Below, piece by piece: positions 35,636-45,194 of a stretch of DNA of 64,000 bases. The notes under the pieces are model-generated. The model did no database searches. It was given only the letters and a program-made list of their open reading frames with translations, and had not been told where the DNA came from. The position numbers were made by a program, and so were the translations under genes. Within the stretch, counting starts at the first letter, position 1, and every line of letters starts with the position of its first letter. The stretch comes from Phenylobacterium sp. (GTDB lineage Bacteria; Pseudomonadota; Alphaproteobacteria; Caulobacterales; Caulobacteraceae): positions 124,001-188,000 of the forward strand of contig SSMU01000014.1 of the NCBI GenBank assembly GCA_004799545.1, written 5' to 3'.

Positions 35636-38608
35636 TCAGGCGAGCTCGATGAGAGGATCGCCGGGGTCCCGTCTCGGACGGGTCTGCCGAGTCAGGGCCT
35701 CGAGCAGGAAGACGAAGGACTCGTAGGGTCGTCCGGTCGCGTGCCGCAGGCCCATCTCGCAGGTGCGGTTGGCGGAGACGTAGGCGTCGGCCGGCCAGGC
35801 GTCGAGGCCGGCCTTTTCGTCGCGCGTGGCGGACCGCACCAGTTCCGGATGCAGAAGGCCACGGTCGCCGGCCGTGCCGCAGCAGGTCGTGCCGATCGGG
35901 ATGTGAATCTCCTGCGCCAGGTGCTCGGCGATCTCCTCGAGCTCCTTGGTGACGCCGAGGTGAGTCATCGAACAGGTCGGATGCACCGCGATCCGACCGA
36001 TCTTCCGGGGCGGCGGCAGGTCGGGCAACAGCTGGCGGCACCACTGGATGGAATCGAAGATGGTCAGCTTCTCGTGGCGGGCCTTGCGCGCCGGATCCAG
36101 GTAGCGGGCCACGTCCTCGGCGATTCCCAACGTGCAGGAGGCTGCGTCGACCACCAGCGGGAGCCGGCCTTGGTCGCTCCAGCGCCAGAAGGCGTCGGCG
36201 ATGGCGTCGGCCATGTGCTGGTGGGCGGCCTTGAAGCCCTTGGAGCTGAACGGGGTCGAGCAGCAAAGACCGGCCACGTCATCGGGAATCCACAGCGGCT
36301 TGCCCGCGCGCGCGGACACGGCGACCAGCGCCTCCGGCAGGGAAGGTCCGCGCGGCGCATCGGGGTCGCGGCCGAACATGCGGTTGATGCAGGCCGGGAA
36401 ATAGACCGCCGCGGCCGCCTTGCGGTCCGTGGCCGGCAGACGCCGGGCGGGCTTCGGCATAGGCCCCGGCACGGCCGGCATCAGGTCTTCGCTGATCATG
36501 GCGCGCGCCGCCGAGGTGATGCCCTTCAGCGCGCCGACGCCCACCGTCTTGGAGACGAGCTCGGCGCCGCCCAGGCTGAACCGGGCCACGGCCTCGACGT
36601 CGGCCCACCGCTTGGCGATAGAGAGCGCCGTGGCCTCGGCCTTAGCGCCGTGCTCGGCCTTGCGGAACTCGCGCATCAAGGCGCCGGTATTGATCCCGAT
36701 CGGGCATGGGATCGCGCAGGTGCCGTCCCCGGCGCAGGTCTCGATCCCGTCGTATTCGAACTCCGCGCGCAGCTGGCGCAGGACCGGTGACCCCTCAGGC
36801 TGTCGGGCCATCTCTCGCCGCAGCACGATGCGCTGGCGCGGGGTGACGGTCACGTTGCGGCTGGGGCACATCGGCTCGCAGAAGCCGCATTCGATGCAGT
36901 GGGACGAGTCGGTGACGTTCTCGATTTCCGGGACCGACTTCAGCGCCTTCAGGTGGATCTGATCGTCGCGGGTCAGGATGACGTTCGGCGCCAGGACCCC
37001 GAAGGGATCGCAGAGCGCCTTGATCTCCCACATGATCTCGCTGGCGCGGTCGCCCCACTCGGCGCGGACGAAGGGGGCCATGTTGATGCCGGTGCCATGC
37101 TCCGCCTTCAGCGACCCGTCGTGGGTCTTGACCACCAGATCGACGAGTTCGGTCATGAAGGCCGAATAGCGCGCCCGGCCGTCCGCCTCGTCCAGCCGTG
37201 CGACCAGGGTGAAGTGCAGGTTGCCGTGGGCGGCGTGGCCGGCGACTCCCGGGATGAAGCCGTGCTTGGCCAGCAGGGTCTGCAGGTCGTGGGCCCCTTG
37301 GGCTAGCCGGTCGCGTGGGAAGCAGACGTCCTCGGTGATCAGCATGGCGCCAGCGGGCCGCTGCTTCCCCACCAGGCCCAGCAGCCCCTCGCGCACGTGC
37401 CAGGCGAGCTCGACGGCTTCGGTCACGCTCGTGAAGCTAAGCGGGCTGAGCAAGGGCAAGGGCGCGACCAGTTCGCCGACCTTGGCCTGCAGGGCCTCGA
37501 GCGCAGCGGGGCTGTCGGCGCCGAATTCCACGAGCAGGGCGGCCGCCTTCGGGTCGAGGGTGCGCCAATAGGCCGGCGTCCCCGGGAAGGCTTCGCCGGC
37601 GGCGGTCAGGGCCGGCGCCACCATCAGCTCGACGGCCGCCGCGCCGAGGTCGACCAGCGCCGGGACCAGCTCGACCGCCATGTCGATCGTCGGCAGCGGG
37701 ATCCAGGCCACCGAAGTCGCCGCCGGGACCGGGACGGTCTCCAGCACCGCCTCGGCGATGAAGCCGAGGACGCCTTCCGATCCCACCATCAGCCGCCGGA
37801 AAATCTCCAGCGGGGTCTCGCCGTCGAGGAAGGCCTGCAGCCGCAGCCCATGGGTGTTGCGGATCGAGTACTTGCGCTTGATCCGCTCGGTGAGCGGCTT
37901 GTCGGCCAGGATCTCGTCGCGCAGCGCCATCAGGCCGCGCGCCAGTTCGGGCTCGGCCGCGGCGAAGGCGGCTTCGGCGCCCGGCGCGCCGCTGTCGACC
38001 ACCGTCCCCGACGGCAACACGGCGGTCAGCGCCGAGACCGTGTGGTAGGCGTCCTGGGGGAGGGTGCAGCGCATGCCGCCGGAGTTGTTGGCGATGACCC
38101 CGCCCAGCGTGCAGGCCGACCCGCTCGCCGGGTCGGGCCCCAGCTTGCGGCCATGGCGCGCCAGCATGGCGTTGGCGTGCCACAGGATCAGGCCCGGGCG
38201 GACGCGCAGCCTTTGGCCGTCGGCTTCCACCTTGCCGCCGGACCAATGGCGGCGGACGTCGATCAGGATGTCGTCGGACTGCGACTGGCCGTTCAAGCTG
38301 GTGCCGGCCGCTCGGAACGTCGCATGCCGCCCGTGCTCGCGGCAGTAGGCCAGCACCTTGGCGACGTCCTCGACGGTGCGCGGCATCACCACCACCTGCG
38401 GCGTCAGGCGATAGGGGCTGGCGTCGGAGGCGTAGCGGACCAGGTCGAGGAGCCGCGTCTTCACCTGCGCGGCGCCAAGCAGATCGAGCATATCCCGCTT
38501 CAGCGCTTCAGGCGTGCCGCGCAGCAGGCTGTCCGGCACGGCGTCGGCGTAGGCGGGGCCGGCCGGGCGGCCGATTTTCTGGGGGTCTGGAGCCAGTAGC
38601 TTGGGCAT
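35636..38608 (-). CDS. FAD/Fe-S oxidoreductase, D-lactate or glycolate dehydrogenase-like (GlcD-GlcF fusion type)
   Basis: A large 990-residue protein. The FAD-binding PCMH domain is at about residues 45-270 (MPRTVEDVAKVLAYCREHG, GTSLNGQSQSDDIL), and the FAD-oxidase C-terminal domain runs to about 550. Two ferredoxin-like [4Fe-4S] motifs follow: CIECGFCEPMCP near 575 and CAGDGTCAIPCPIG near 628. The C-terminal part carries CCG-type cysteine motifs (CSTPFSSKG, CSMTHLG, CCGTAGDRG). The architecture is that of respiratory D-lactate dehydrogenases that feed quinone. D-2-hydroxyglutarate or glycolate are alternatives. The next gene on the same strand is a crotonase; the respiratory context with poxB and cyo fits quinone reduction. 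Confidence 0.9.
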   Translation of the reverse strand: MPKLLAPDPQKIGRPAGPAYADAVPDSLLRGTPEALKRDMLDLLGAAQVKTRLLDLVRYASDASPYRLTPQVVVMPRTVEDVAKVLAYCREHGRHATFRAAGTSLNGQSQSDDILIDVRRHWSGGKVEADGQRLRVRPGLILWHANAMLARHGRKLGPDPASGSACTLGGVIANNSGGMRCTLPQDAYHTVSALTAVLPSGTVVDSGAPGAEAAFAAAEPELARGLMALRDEILADKPLTERIKRKYSIRNTHGLRLQAFLDGETPLEIFRRLMVGSEGVLGFIAEAVLETVPVPAATSVAWIPLPTIDMAVELVPALVDLGAAAVELMVAPALTAAGEAFPGTPAYWRTLDPKAAALLVEFGADSPAALEALQAKVGELVAPLPLLSPLSFTSVTEAVELAWHVREGLLGLVGKQRPAGAMLITEDVCFPRDRLAQGAHDLQTLLAKHGFIPGVAGHAAHGNLHFTLVARLDEADGRARYSAFMTELVDLVVKTHDGSLKAEHGTGINMAPFVRAEWGDRASEIMWEIKALCDPFGVLAPNVILTRDDQIHLKALKSVPEIENVTDSSHCIECGFCEPMCPSRNVTVTPRQRIVLRREMARQPEGSPVLRQLRAEFEYDGIETCAGDGTCAIPCPIGINTGALMREFRKAEHGAKAEATALSIAKRWADVEAVARFSLGGAELVSKTVGVGALKGITSAARAMISEDLMPAVPGPMPKPARRLPATDRKAAAAVYFPACINRMFGRDPDAPRGPSLPEALVAVSARAGKPLWIPDDVAGLCCSTPFSSKGFKAAHQHMADAIADAFWRWSDQGRLPLVVDAASCTLGIAEDVARYLDPARKARHEKLTIFDSIQWCRQLLPDLPPPRKIGRIAVHPTCSMTHLGVTKELEEIAEHLAQEIHIPIGTTCCGTAGDRGLLHPELVRSATRDEKAGLDAWPADAYVSANRTCEMGLRHATGRPYESFVFLLEALTRQTRPRRDPGDPLIELA

Positions 38609-38629
38609 GGGACATCCTGCTGAGCGGGG

Positions 38630-39463
38630 CTACGTCGCCGGGGAGAGCCTCGAGATGAATTCCAGCTCCAGCTCGCCCTCATAGGTCTCGGCGCCGACCT
38701 TCAAAGCTTCCGCCACGCGCGCCTGGGTCACCTCGCTGGCGACGCTCAGATCGGACTCGTGGGCTTCCGCCAGAAGCCCCTCCGCGAGGGACCCGAAGGC
38801 GCCTCTATCCACGGCGGCCTTGGCGTGAGCGATGGTATGCGCAGGGAACGAGGCGATGCGGTGAGCCAGGGCCTCGACGAAGGGCGTCAGCTCGTCCGCC
38901 GGCAGCGCGCGATTGATATAGCCGTAGCGTTCCGCCAGCTCGGCCGAGACGTCATTGCAACCCAGGAGCACCTCCAGGGCGCGTCCCCGTCCCATGAGCC
39001 GCGGCAGTCTTTGCGTCGAGCCGCCGCCGGGAACCAGCCCGACGGCCACCTCCGGCTGGCCGAAGACCGCCTTGCCGAGGGCGGCGAAACTCATGTCCAT
39101 GGCGAGCGCGATCTCGCTCCCGCCGCCGCGGGCCCGGCCCTCGACCTTGGCGATCGTGACCTTGGGCATGTTCCTGAACCGCTCGCCGATCGTCTGCGTC
39201 AGACGAAAGCTGCGGGTCTGGGAGACGGTTTTGGGTGCGGCGCCGACCCGGCCCAAGCCGGAGTGGGCGATGAAGAAGTCAGGCAGCGCGCTCTGCAGGA
39301 CCACAACCCGGACAGCCGCGTCGGCCTCGAGTTCCCTGCCGAGCCGGTCGAGGTCCTGCGACAAACCCTCGTCGAGGAGATTTATCGGTGGGTGATCGAT
39401 GCTGACGAATGCGACGCCGGCTTCGAACGCGATCCGCAAACAGCTGTAGTCGGAATACGGCAT
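38630..39463 (-). CDS. Enoyl-CoA hydratase/isomerase family protein
   Basis: Encodes 277 residues. Both hydratase glutamates are present: GGGSEIALAMD and GQPEVAVGLVPGGGSTQRL. The oxyanion-hole loop is less typical: the segment reads FFIAHSGLGRVGAAP instead of the usual A-G-A-D, so specificity may differ. The gene is 21 bases upstream of the dehydrogenase in the same direction, suggesting co-expression, but the biochemical link between them is unclear. A 190-base spacer with no recognised feature separates it from pqiC, which is transcribed in the same direction and lies upstream of it. Confidence 0.87.
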   Translation of the reverse strand: MPYSDYSCLRIAFEAGVAFVSIDHPPINLLDEGLSQDLDRLGRELEADAAVRVVVLQSALPDFFIAHSGLGRVGAAPKTVSQTRSFRLTQTIGERFRNMPKVTIAKVEGRARGGGSEIALAMDMSFAALGKAVFGQPEVAVGLVPGGGSTQRLPRLMGRGRALEVLLGCNDVSAELAERYGYINRALPADELTPFVEALAHRIASFPAHTIAHAKAAVDRGAFGSLAEGLLAEAHESDLSVASEVTQARVAEALKVGAETYEGELELEFISRLSPAT

Positions 39464-39653
39464 GGGCGGGCGGCTCCATGTCGACGGCCATTGCAGACGG
39501 CCGCCGTGTTCGCGGGAAACGTCTCGACGAGCTTGGGCAGGGACCCCGGGACAACGACCGGCTCAAGCAGACCCTTTTGGCGGCTCGTCCCGAGGCCGGA
39601 TTGTATCGGGACGCCTCGCCTTGCCGGATTGGATCGCATTCCTCGCCGGGCGT

Positions 39654-40217
39654 TCAGCGCGCCAGGTCGTCGGCGATCCGATCGGCGAGCGCGCCCAGCA
39701 GGCGGCTCAGCGCCTGGGCTTCGCCCTGGGCGTCGTGGCCGGCCTCGGCTTCCGCCTGGAAGGTCCAGCGCCGTGGCGGAGCGCCGCCGCGGGCGACCGA
39801 GACCACCGCCAAGAAGCCATAGCCCGCCGGCCGCTCGTCGAGGCTCTCCACCTGGACGGTCACCGCCACAGCCGCCGCCGGCGCCGGATCGGGCCAGGGC
39901 GCGATGACGGCGCCGGGCAACCGGGCCAGCAGGTCCGCCGTCAGGGCGGAGGCGGCCAGGCGACCTGGGGCCGCGCTCCATCGGGCCAACTCGTCCACCG
40001 TCACCTCGACCCCGCCGGTCGGCCGGGCCACCTCGATCCGATCGAAGGCGGCCGGCCAGCGGACCTCCGGCGGCCGCAGCACGAGCCCCGCGGCGTCCGG
40101 CCGCGCGCCTGTGGGAGGCGCCTGCGCGAGGCTGAAGTAGCGGGTCGGCGGTGTCGTGCCGCAGGCCGTCAGGCCGAGCGCCAGGAGCGTCGCAACGAGT
40201 GATGCACGGCGGGTCAT
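39654..40217 (-). CDS. pqiC: PqiC-type ABC-transport auxiliary lipoprotein
   Basis: Encodes 187 residues. The lipoprotein signal ends ALGLTAC (Cys19). The mature protein begins with TTPPTRYFSL, the usual opening of YmbA/PqiC-type lipoproteins, and includes VLRPPEVRWPAAFDRIEV. It is an outer-membrane lipoprotein that works with PqiA and PqiB in lipid transport across the envelope. Its start overlaps the pqiB stop as ATGA. Confidence 0.87.
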   Translation of the reverse strand: MTRRASLVATLLALGLTACGTTPPTRYFSLAQAPPTGARPDAAGLVLRPPEVRWPAAFDRIEVARPTGGVEVTVDELARWSAAPGRLAASALTADLLARLPGAVIAPWPDPAPAAAVAVTVQVESLDERPAGYGFLAVVSVARGGAPPRRWTFQAEAEAGHDAQGEAQALSRLLGALADRIADDLAR

Positions 40218-41884
40218 GGGCTGGCCTTTCCCTTCAGCACCGCTTCGGGATGGCGGTCGAGGTCGTCGGCCAGGGTGCGCAGGGCCCGCGCCGCGGCGGT
40301 GATTTGCTGCAACGTATCCGGCAGGCTGGCGTCGGCCGCCGCCCCGCCGCCGCCGAGCGCGCGCCTGGCGGCCGCCGCGGCCTGGTCGAGGTCGTCGGCC
40401 GCTTGCGCCAGCTTGGCCGCCAGCGGCCCGGCCTGCGGCCGAACGTCGGCGGTGATCTGGTCCAGGTTGGCCAGAGCGGCGTGCAGATGGCCCAGGCTGT
40501 CGGCCAGCTGCGGCGAGCCGGCCAGGGCGTCGAGGCGACCGGTGAGCTGTCGGAGGTTCTGGCCGATCTCCGCCAGCGGCACGGCCTGCGCCGAGCGCAG
40601 CAGGCCATCGGCGCGCGCGATGACGCTGCCCAGCGAGGCGACCCCGGCGGCGGGCAAGTCGCCGCTCGCCAGCCGCCCGCCAGCCGGCGGGGGTGCGTCC
40701 AGCCGCACCAGCTCCAGCGCTGCGGGGCCGAGCACCGGCGGTGACTGGCTGAGCTGCAGGCGGTAACCGCGGCGGATCAGCCGCGCGAGCACCCGGTCGG
40801 TGCGCCGCCGCCAATCGTCGGGCGACAGGGCCGCGCCGTCGCGGATCTCGTCCGAAAGGCCCAGGCGTTCCGGGGCGATGGCGATCTGCACGGTGGCGGC
40901 CGCCTGGCCGGCGCCGTCGTCGACCGTCAGGCCGCGGGCCAGCACCCGGCCGATGGGGAAGCCCTCCAGCAGCACCGGCGCGCCGGGCCGCAGGCCGCCC
41001 GCGCCGGCGATCGACGCGTGGTAGACGACCTCGGGGCCGAGCGGGCCCAATTCGGCCTCGTCGAGGTCCGGGTAGAAGCTGAAGGTCGCGCCGGAGGGGC
41101 TCTGCGGTTCCAGCCGCGCCTCGGCGGGGGTCTCGAACTCGACGCCGCCCGCCAGGGCCGAGTTGCCGGGGCCCAGACGCGCGCCGAGGCCGGCCCGGGT
41201 CAGCCGCACCTCCAACGCCTTGGCGCTGTAGAACAGGCTGTCCGGCTTCACGAGCCGGTCGTAGGGCGCTTCGACGAAGGCGGTGAGCCGGAAGCCCTGG
41301 GCCAGGTCGAGGGTCACCTGGGTGAGCCGTCCGACCTCCAGGCCCTGATAGTAGACCCCCGCGCCGACCCGCGCCGCGCCGAGTTCAGCGCCCTCCAGAA
41401 AGTAGTAGGAGCCCGGCTCGCCGGGCGGCACCGGCGGCGGCGCGTCGAGCCCGACAAAGTGGCGTCGCGGCGCGCCGGAGCCTGGTGAGGCGCCGATGGA
41501 GACGCCGGAGACCACCGCGGTGAGGGAGGACAGGTCCGCGAGGCTGGGGTCTGCCCCGATCATCCAGAACTTCGCCCCGTCGCGCAGGGCCTCGCGGGTG
41601 CGGGGCTCCAGCCGCAGGGTCATATCGACGTGCCGGACGTCCCTGGAGATCTCGATCTTGGTGACGCGGCCGATGCGGACGCCCTTGTAGACCACCGGGG
41701 TGTCGCCGGCCCGGGCGCCATGGGCGGACTCGAAGGTCACCACCACGTCGACGCCCCGCTGGGCGAAGGCCTGCGCTCCGAGGTAGGCCACGATGATCAG
41801 GGCGGCGAGCGGGACCGCCCAGACCAAGCCTGGCCAGCGGTTGCGCCACGTCGGGCTCCCACGCCTGGGCGCCGGCGCGGTCAT
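40214..41884 (-). CDS. pqiB: PqiB-type MCE-domain lipid transport protein
   Basis: Encodes 556 residues: one N-terminal membrane anchor (about 19-40), then three MCE domains beginning near residues 44 (VDVVVTFESAHGARAGDTPV), 158 and 286 (each with a G-x-x-V-xx-x-G pattern such as VYYQGLEVGRL and VLLEGFPIGRV), and a C-terminal helical tail rich in Ala/Leu (about 430-545). Three MCE domains is the PqiB number. Members form a periplasm-spanning tube for lipids. The start overlaps pqiA as ATGA, so the three genes are translationally coupled. Confidence 0.92.
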   Translation of the reverse strand: MTAPAPRRGSPTWRNRWPGLVWAVPLAALIIVAYLGAQAFAQRGVDVVVTFESAHGARAGDTPVVYKGVRIGRVTKIEISRDVRHVDMTLRLEPRTREALRDGAKFWMIGADPSLADLSSLTAVVSGVSIGASPGSGAPRRHFVGLDAPPPVPPGEPGSYYFLEGAELGAARVGAGVYYQGLEVGRLTQVTLDLAQGFRLTAFVEAPYDRLVKPDSLFYSAKALEVRLTRAGLGARLGPGNSALAGGVEFETPAEARLEPQSPSGATFSFYPDLDEAELGPLGPEVVYHASIAGAGGLRPGAPVLLEGFPIGRVLARGLTVDDGAGQAAATVQIAIAPERLGLSDEIRDGAALSPDDWRRRTDRVLARLIRRGYRLQLSQSPPVLGPAALELVRLDAPPPAGGRLASGDLPAAGVASLGSVIARADGLLRSAQAVPLAEIGQNLRQLTGRLDALAGSPQLADSLGHLHAALANLDQITADVRPQAGPLAAKLAQAADDLDQAAAAARRALGGGGAAADASLPDTLQQITAAARALRTLADDLDRHPEAVLKGKASP

Positions 41885-43116
41885 GGCCGCCTCCGGGCGG
41901 CGTCCCACAGGCTGCGCGGGTCGAACACCCGGGTGGCGACCATGGTCATCACCACCACGGCGCTGAAGGCGGTCGCCGCCGGCCCGGCCCGGCCATAGAG
42001 CTTGGCGTTGAACTGCATCACCGGCACGAAACAGGCGATCACCAGGGGATCGACCATCGACCAGCGGCCGATCTCCTCGACCACCCCGTAGAGCCGGGCC
42101 TTGGCGCGCAGGGCGCCCGGCGCGCGGCCGGCCACCGCGGCCAGGAACCAGGCGAGCCCGCCGAGTTTCAGCAGCGGCACCGCGAAGCTGGCGGTGAACA
42201 CCAGGAGGCCGAGGCCCAGCAGGCGGGCCTCGAACAGGTCCTTCACACCCTCGAGCACCGTATAGCTGGAGGGCTCCAGTCCGATCGGGATGGTGGCCAT
42301 CGGAAACAGGTTGGCGGGCAGGTAGAGCACCAGCCCCGCCAGGGTGAAGGCGGCGGCCCGGCCGGCGCTCTCGGACTTGCGCGGCGACAGGCGCGCGGCG
42401 CAGCGCGGGCAGCGCCGGCCGGCGGCGCGCGCCGGGACCAGGTAGCCGCAGGCGGCGCAACCGAAGCCGGCGCGCCGGGCGGACCACGGGGGCTGGGCTC
42501 GGATCCGCCGCCAGACCTCGGACCTGTTGAGCGTCGCGCGGGTGAACAGGGTGAGCAGGCCGGCGGCCACGAAGCAGGCGCCGCCGACCCCCAGGCGGGT
42601 CGGCACGGTGGCGGCGAGGCGGGTGTAGGCGATCCACAGCGCGAGCAGGGCCACGTCGGCCATGGCCCAGGGCTGCAGCCGGTCGGCCCAACGGAACACC
42701 GGCCCGATCCAGCGCTCGCGGCGGCCGAGCCGCAAGGCGCCCAGAGCCGTGGCGAGCAGGCCGAAGCGCAGGACCGGCGCGATCACCACCGTCAGCGCCA
42801 CCAGCGCCGCCAGGGCTGGCCAACCCTCCCGCCAGAGTTCGGCCGGGCCGGAGATCAGCCGGCTGACCCGCTCCGCGCCCAGCACGCTGGCGCTCAGGAA
42901 GGGCGCCAGGTTGGCGGGCGCCAGCAACAGGAGGGTGGCGACGGACAGCGCCAGCGCCGCGTCGAGGCTGCGGCCCGTCCGCCGCTCCAGTTCGCTGTGG
43001 CAGACCCGGCAGCGCAGCACCGTCGACGGCGGCCGCGCCTGCACGGCGCCGCAGCGGGCGCAGGCGACCCAGGCCCCGACGACCGGAGCGGGCGAGGCCG
43101 CGCCGTCCGGGGGCAT
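41881..43116 (-). CDS. pqiA: PqiA-type integral membrane protein
   Basis: Encodes 411 residues in two PqiA repeats. Each repeat starts with a zinc-ribbon-like pair: CARC...CRVC near residues 20-40 and CAAC...CPRC near 205-225. About eight membrane segments follow, including NLAPFLSASVLGAE and NLFPMATIPIG, where the conserved Asn-Leu-x-Pro turns are visible. It is the inner-membrane partner of PqiB. The operon probably starts with this gene; 23 bases separate it from the small periplasmic protein gene upstream. Confidence 0.9.
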   Translation of the reverse strand: MPPDGAASPAPVVGAWVACARCGAVQARPPSTVLRCRVCHSELERRTGRSLDAALALSVATLLLLAPANLAPFLSASVLGAERVSRLISGPAELWREGWPALAALVALTVVIAPVLRFGLLATALGALRLGRRERWIGPVFRWADRLQPWAMADVALLALWIAYTRLAATVPTRLGVGGACFVAAGLLTLFTRATLNRSEVWRRIRAQPPWSARRAGFGCAACGYLVPARAAGRRCPRCAARLSPRKSESAGRAAAFTLAGLVLYLPANLFPMATIPIGLEPSSYTVLEGVKDLFEARLLGLGLLVFTASFAVPLLKLGGLAWFLAAVAGRAPGALRAKARLYGVVEEIGRWSMVDPLVIACFVPVMQFNAKLYGRAGPAATAFSAVVVMTMVATRVFDPRSLWDAARRRP

Positions 43117-43139
43117 GGCGCCGCGCCCTGGCCGGGCCG

Positions 43140-43598
43140 CTAGGACTCGACCTTGAGCGTGACCCCGTTGGCGGAGAGGTTGAAGCGCAGGCCCGCGCTG
43201 GTGCTGTTCAGCTTGATGACCACGCCGTTCTGGTTCCGCAGGTAGGCGACACCCCCGCCGCCGGCGATCGTCGCGCCCGCGGCGAAGGCCGTATAGACGC
43301 CGTCGAAGTCCTTGAGGGTCTTCAGATTGTAGACCGAGCCGCTGGCGCTGATCTTGGCGACGCCGACGTCCACCACCGACAGGCCGGACACCTTCACCGC
43401 GTGCGGCTCGCCCTGGTAGTCGAGTTGACCCGAACCCCAGACGAAGCCGACGCCGGCCGCGACCGCGCCGCCGGACAGGCTGATGGCGGCGTCCGGGGCC
43501 GGCGCCGAGGCGTCCTCGGCATGGGACGCGACCGGAACGGCCAGGCCGCCGGCGACGAGGACCGCCGCGAGCGCGGCGCTGAGGAAGGTCTTGGACAT
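43140..43598 (-). CDS. Small secreted protein of unknown function
   Basis: Encodes 152 residues with a clear signal peptide (about residues 1-27, ending SHAE). The mature part is predicted mostly beta with repeated Gly/Val/Ser patterns: GVGFVWGSGQLDYQG, GLSVVDVGVAKISASGSVYNL, and NQNGVVIKLNSTSAGL. These repeated, evenly spaced strands suggest a small beta-rich periplasmic domain. It reminds me of uncharacterised secreted proteins of alphaproteobacteria but I cannot name a family with confidence. The same direction and close spacing suggest co-transcription with pqiABC, and its position makes it a candidate additional factor of that system. Confidence 0.65.
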   Translation of the reverse strand: MSKTFLSAALAAVLVAGGLAVPVASHAEDASAPAPDAAISLSGGAVAAGVGFVWGSGQLDYQGEPHAVKVSGLSVVDVGVAKISASGSVYNLKTLKDFDGVYTAFAAGATIAGGGGVAYLRNQNGVVIKLNSTSAGLRFNLSANGVTLKVES

Positions 43599-43751
43599 GA
43601 GGGGTCTCCACGGTTGGCGCCTCGACGAGGGAGGCGTCGGGCCCTGGCGTCCGAAGTCCTAGGCGCGGGCCGCCGGGCATTCTTTGACGGCGGCGCTACG
43701 ACTTGTCGGAAACCGCCGCGTCAAAGCGCTGGCGCGGGCCCCGCCGAAAAA

Positions 43752-43766
43752 GAACATCTTGCGAAC
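43752..43766. promoter_or_regulatory. LexA (SOS) operator upstream of recA
   Basis: GAAC at 43752-43755 and GAAC at 43763-43766 with exactly seven bases between them form the alphaproteobacterial SOS box (GTTC-N7-GTTC read on the other strand). It lies 92 bases upstream of the recA ATG in the 259-base spacer and overlaps the proposed -35 element. A third GAAC at 43770-43773 follows at a non-canonical distance. This predicts LexA repression of recA. Confidence 0.9.
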
Positions 43767-43787
43767 AGAGAACAAACGGCGTACGCA
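43759..43787 (+). promoter_or_regulatory. Putative recA promoter
   Basis: TTGCGA at 43759-43764 and TACGCA at 43782-43787 are separated by 17 bases, a reasonable sigma-70 pair whose -35 element lies inside the LexA operator. The start site would be near 43794, leaving a leader of about 60 bases. Positions are inferred from sequence only. Confidence 0.4.
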
Positions 43788-43857
43788 TGAGTCTCGCTCG
43801 GACGGGGAGATTCCCGGGGCCGGGTTGGCGGGAATCTGGGCTAGAAGGGGCAATGGA

Positions 43858-44934
<1,077 letters not shown>

Positions 44935-45063
44935 GCCGGCCGGCCGTTCGCGGCTCGCCGCCTTGCGACCCTCTGACGGACGGTCCCCTCCCTGCGCGGG
45001 GAGGCCCCGCCGCCAAACCCCTTCCCGCGACTGAGCCCGCAAGGGCCGCTCCGGTCAGAGCTA

Positions 45064-45100
45064 GGACGCCTGGGATAAGCCCCGGGCGTCCTTTTCCTTT
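45064..45100 (+). terminator. Intrinsic terminator after recA
   Basis: GGACGCCTGGG (45064-45074) pairs with CCCGGGCGTCC (45081-45091) with one G-T wobble and a six-base loop, followed by TTTTCCTTT. It lies 130 bases after the recA stop. The region before it also contains CTCTGAC/GTCAGAG (near 44971 and 45055) as a wide inverted pair. Remaining spacer to alaS is about 95 bases with no other feature seen. Confidence 0.8.
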
Positions 45101-45194
45101 GCCCGGTCTCTGGGAAGTTTCGTAAAGGGGCGCCGATCCCTAGATTGGCGGGGCGAGGCGCTGCCTCGCGCGCCCTCTTGCACCCGTGAGCCCA

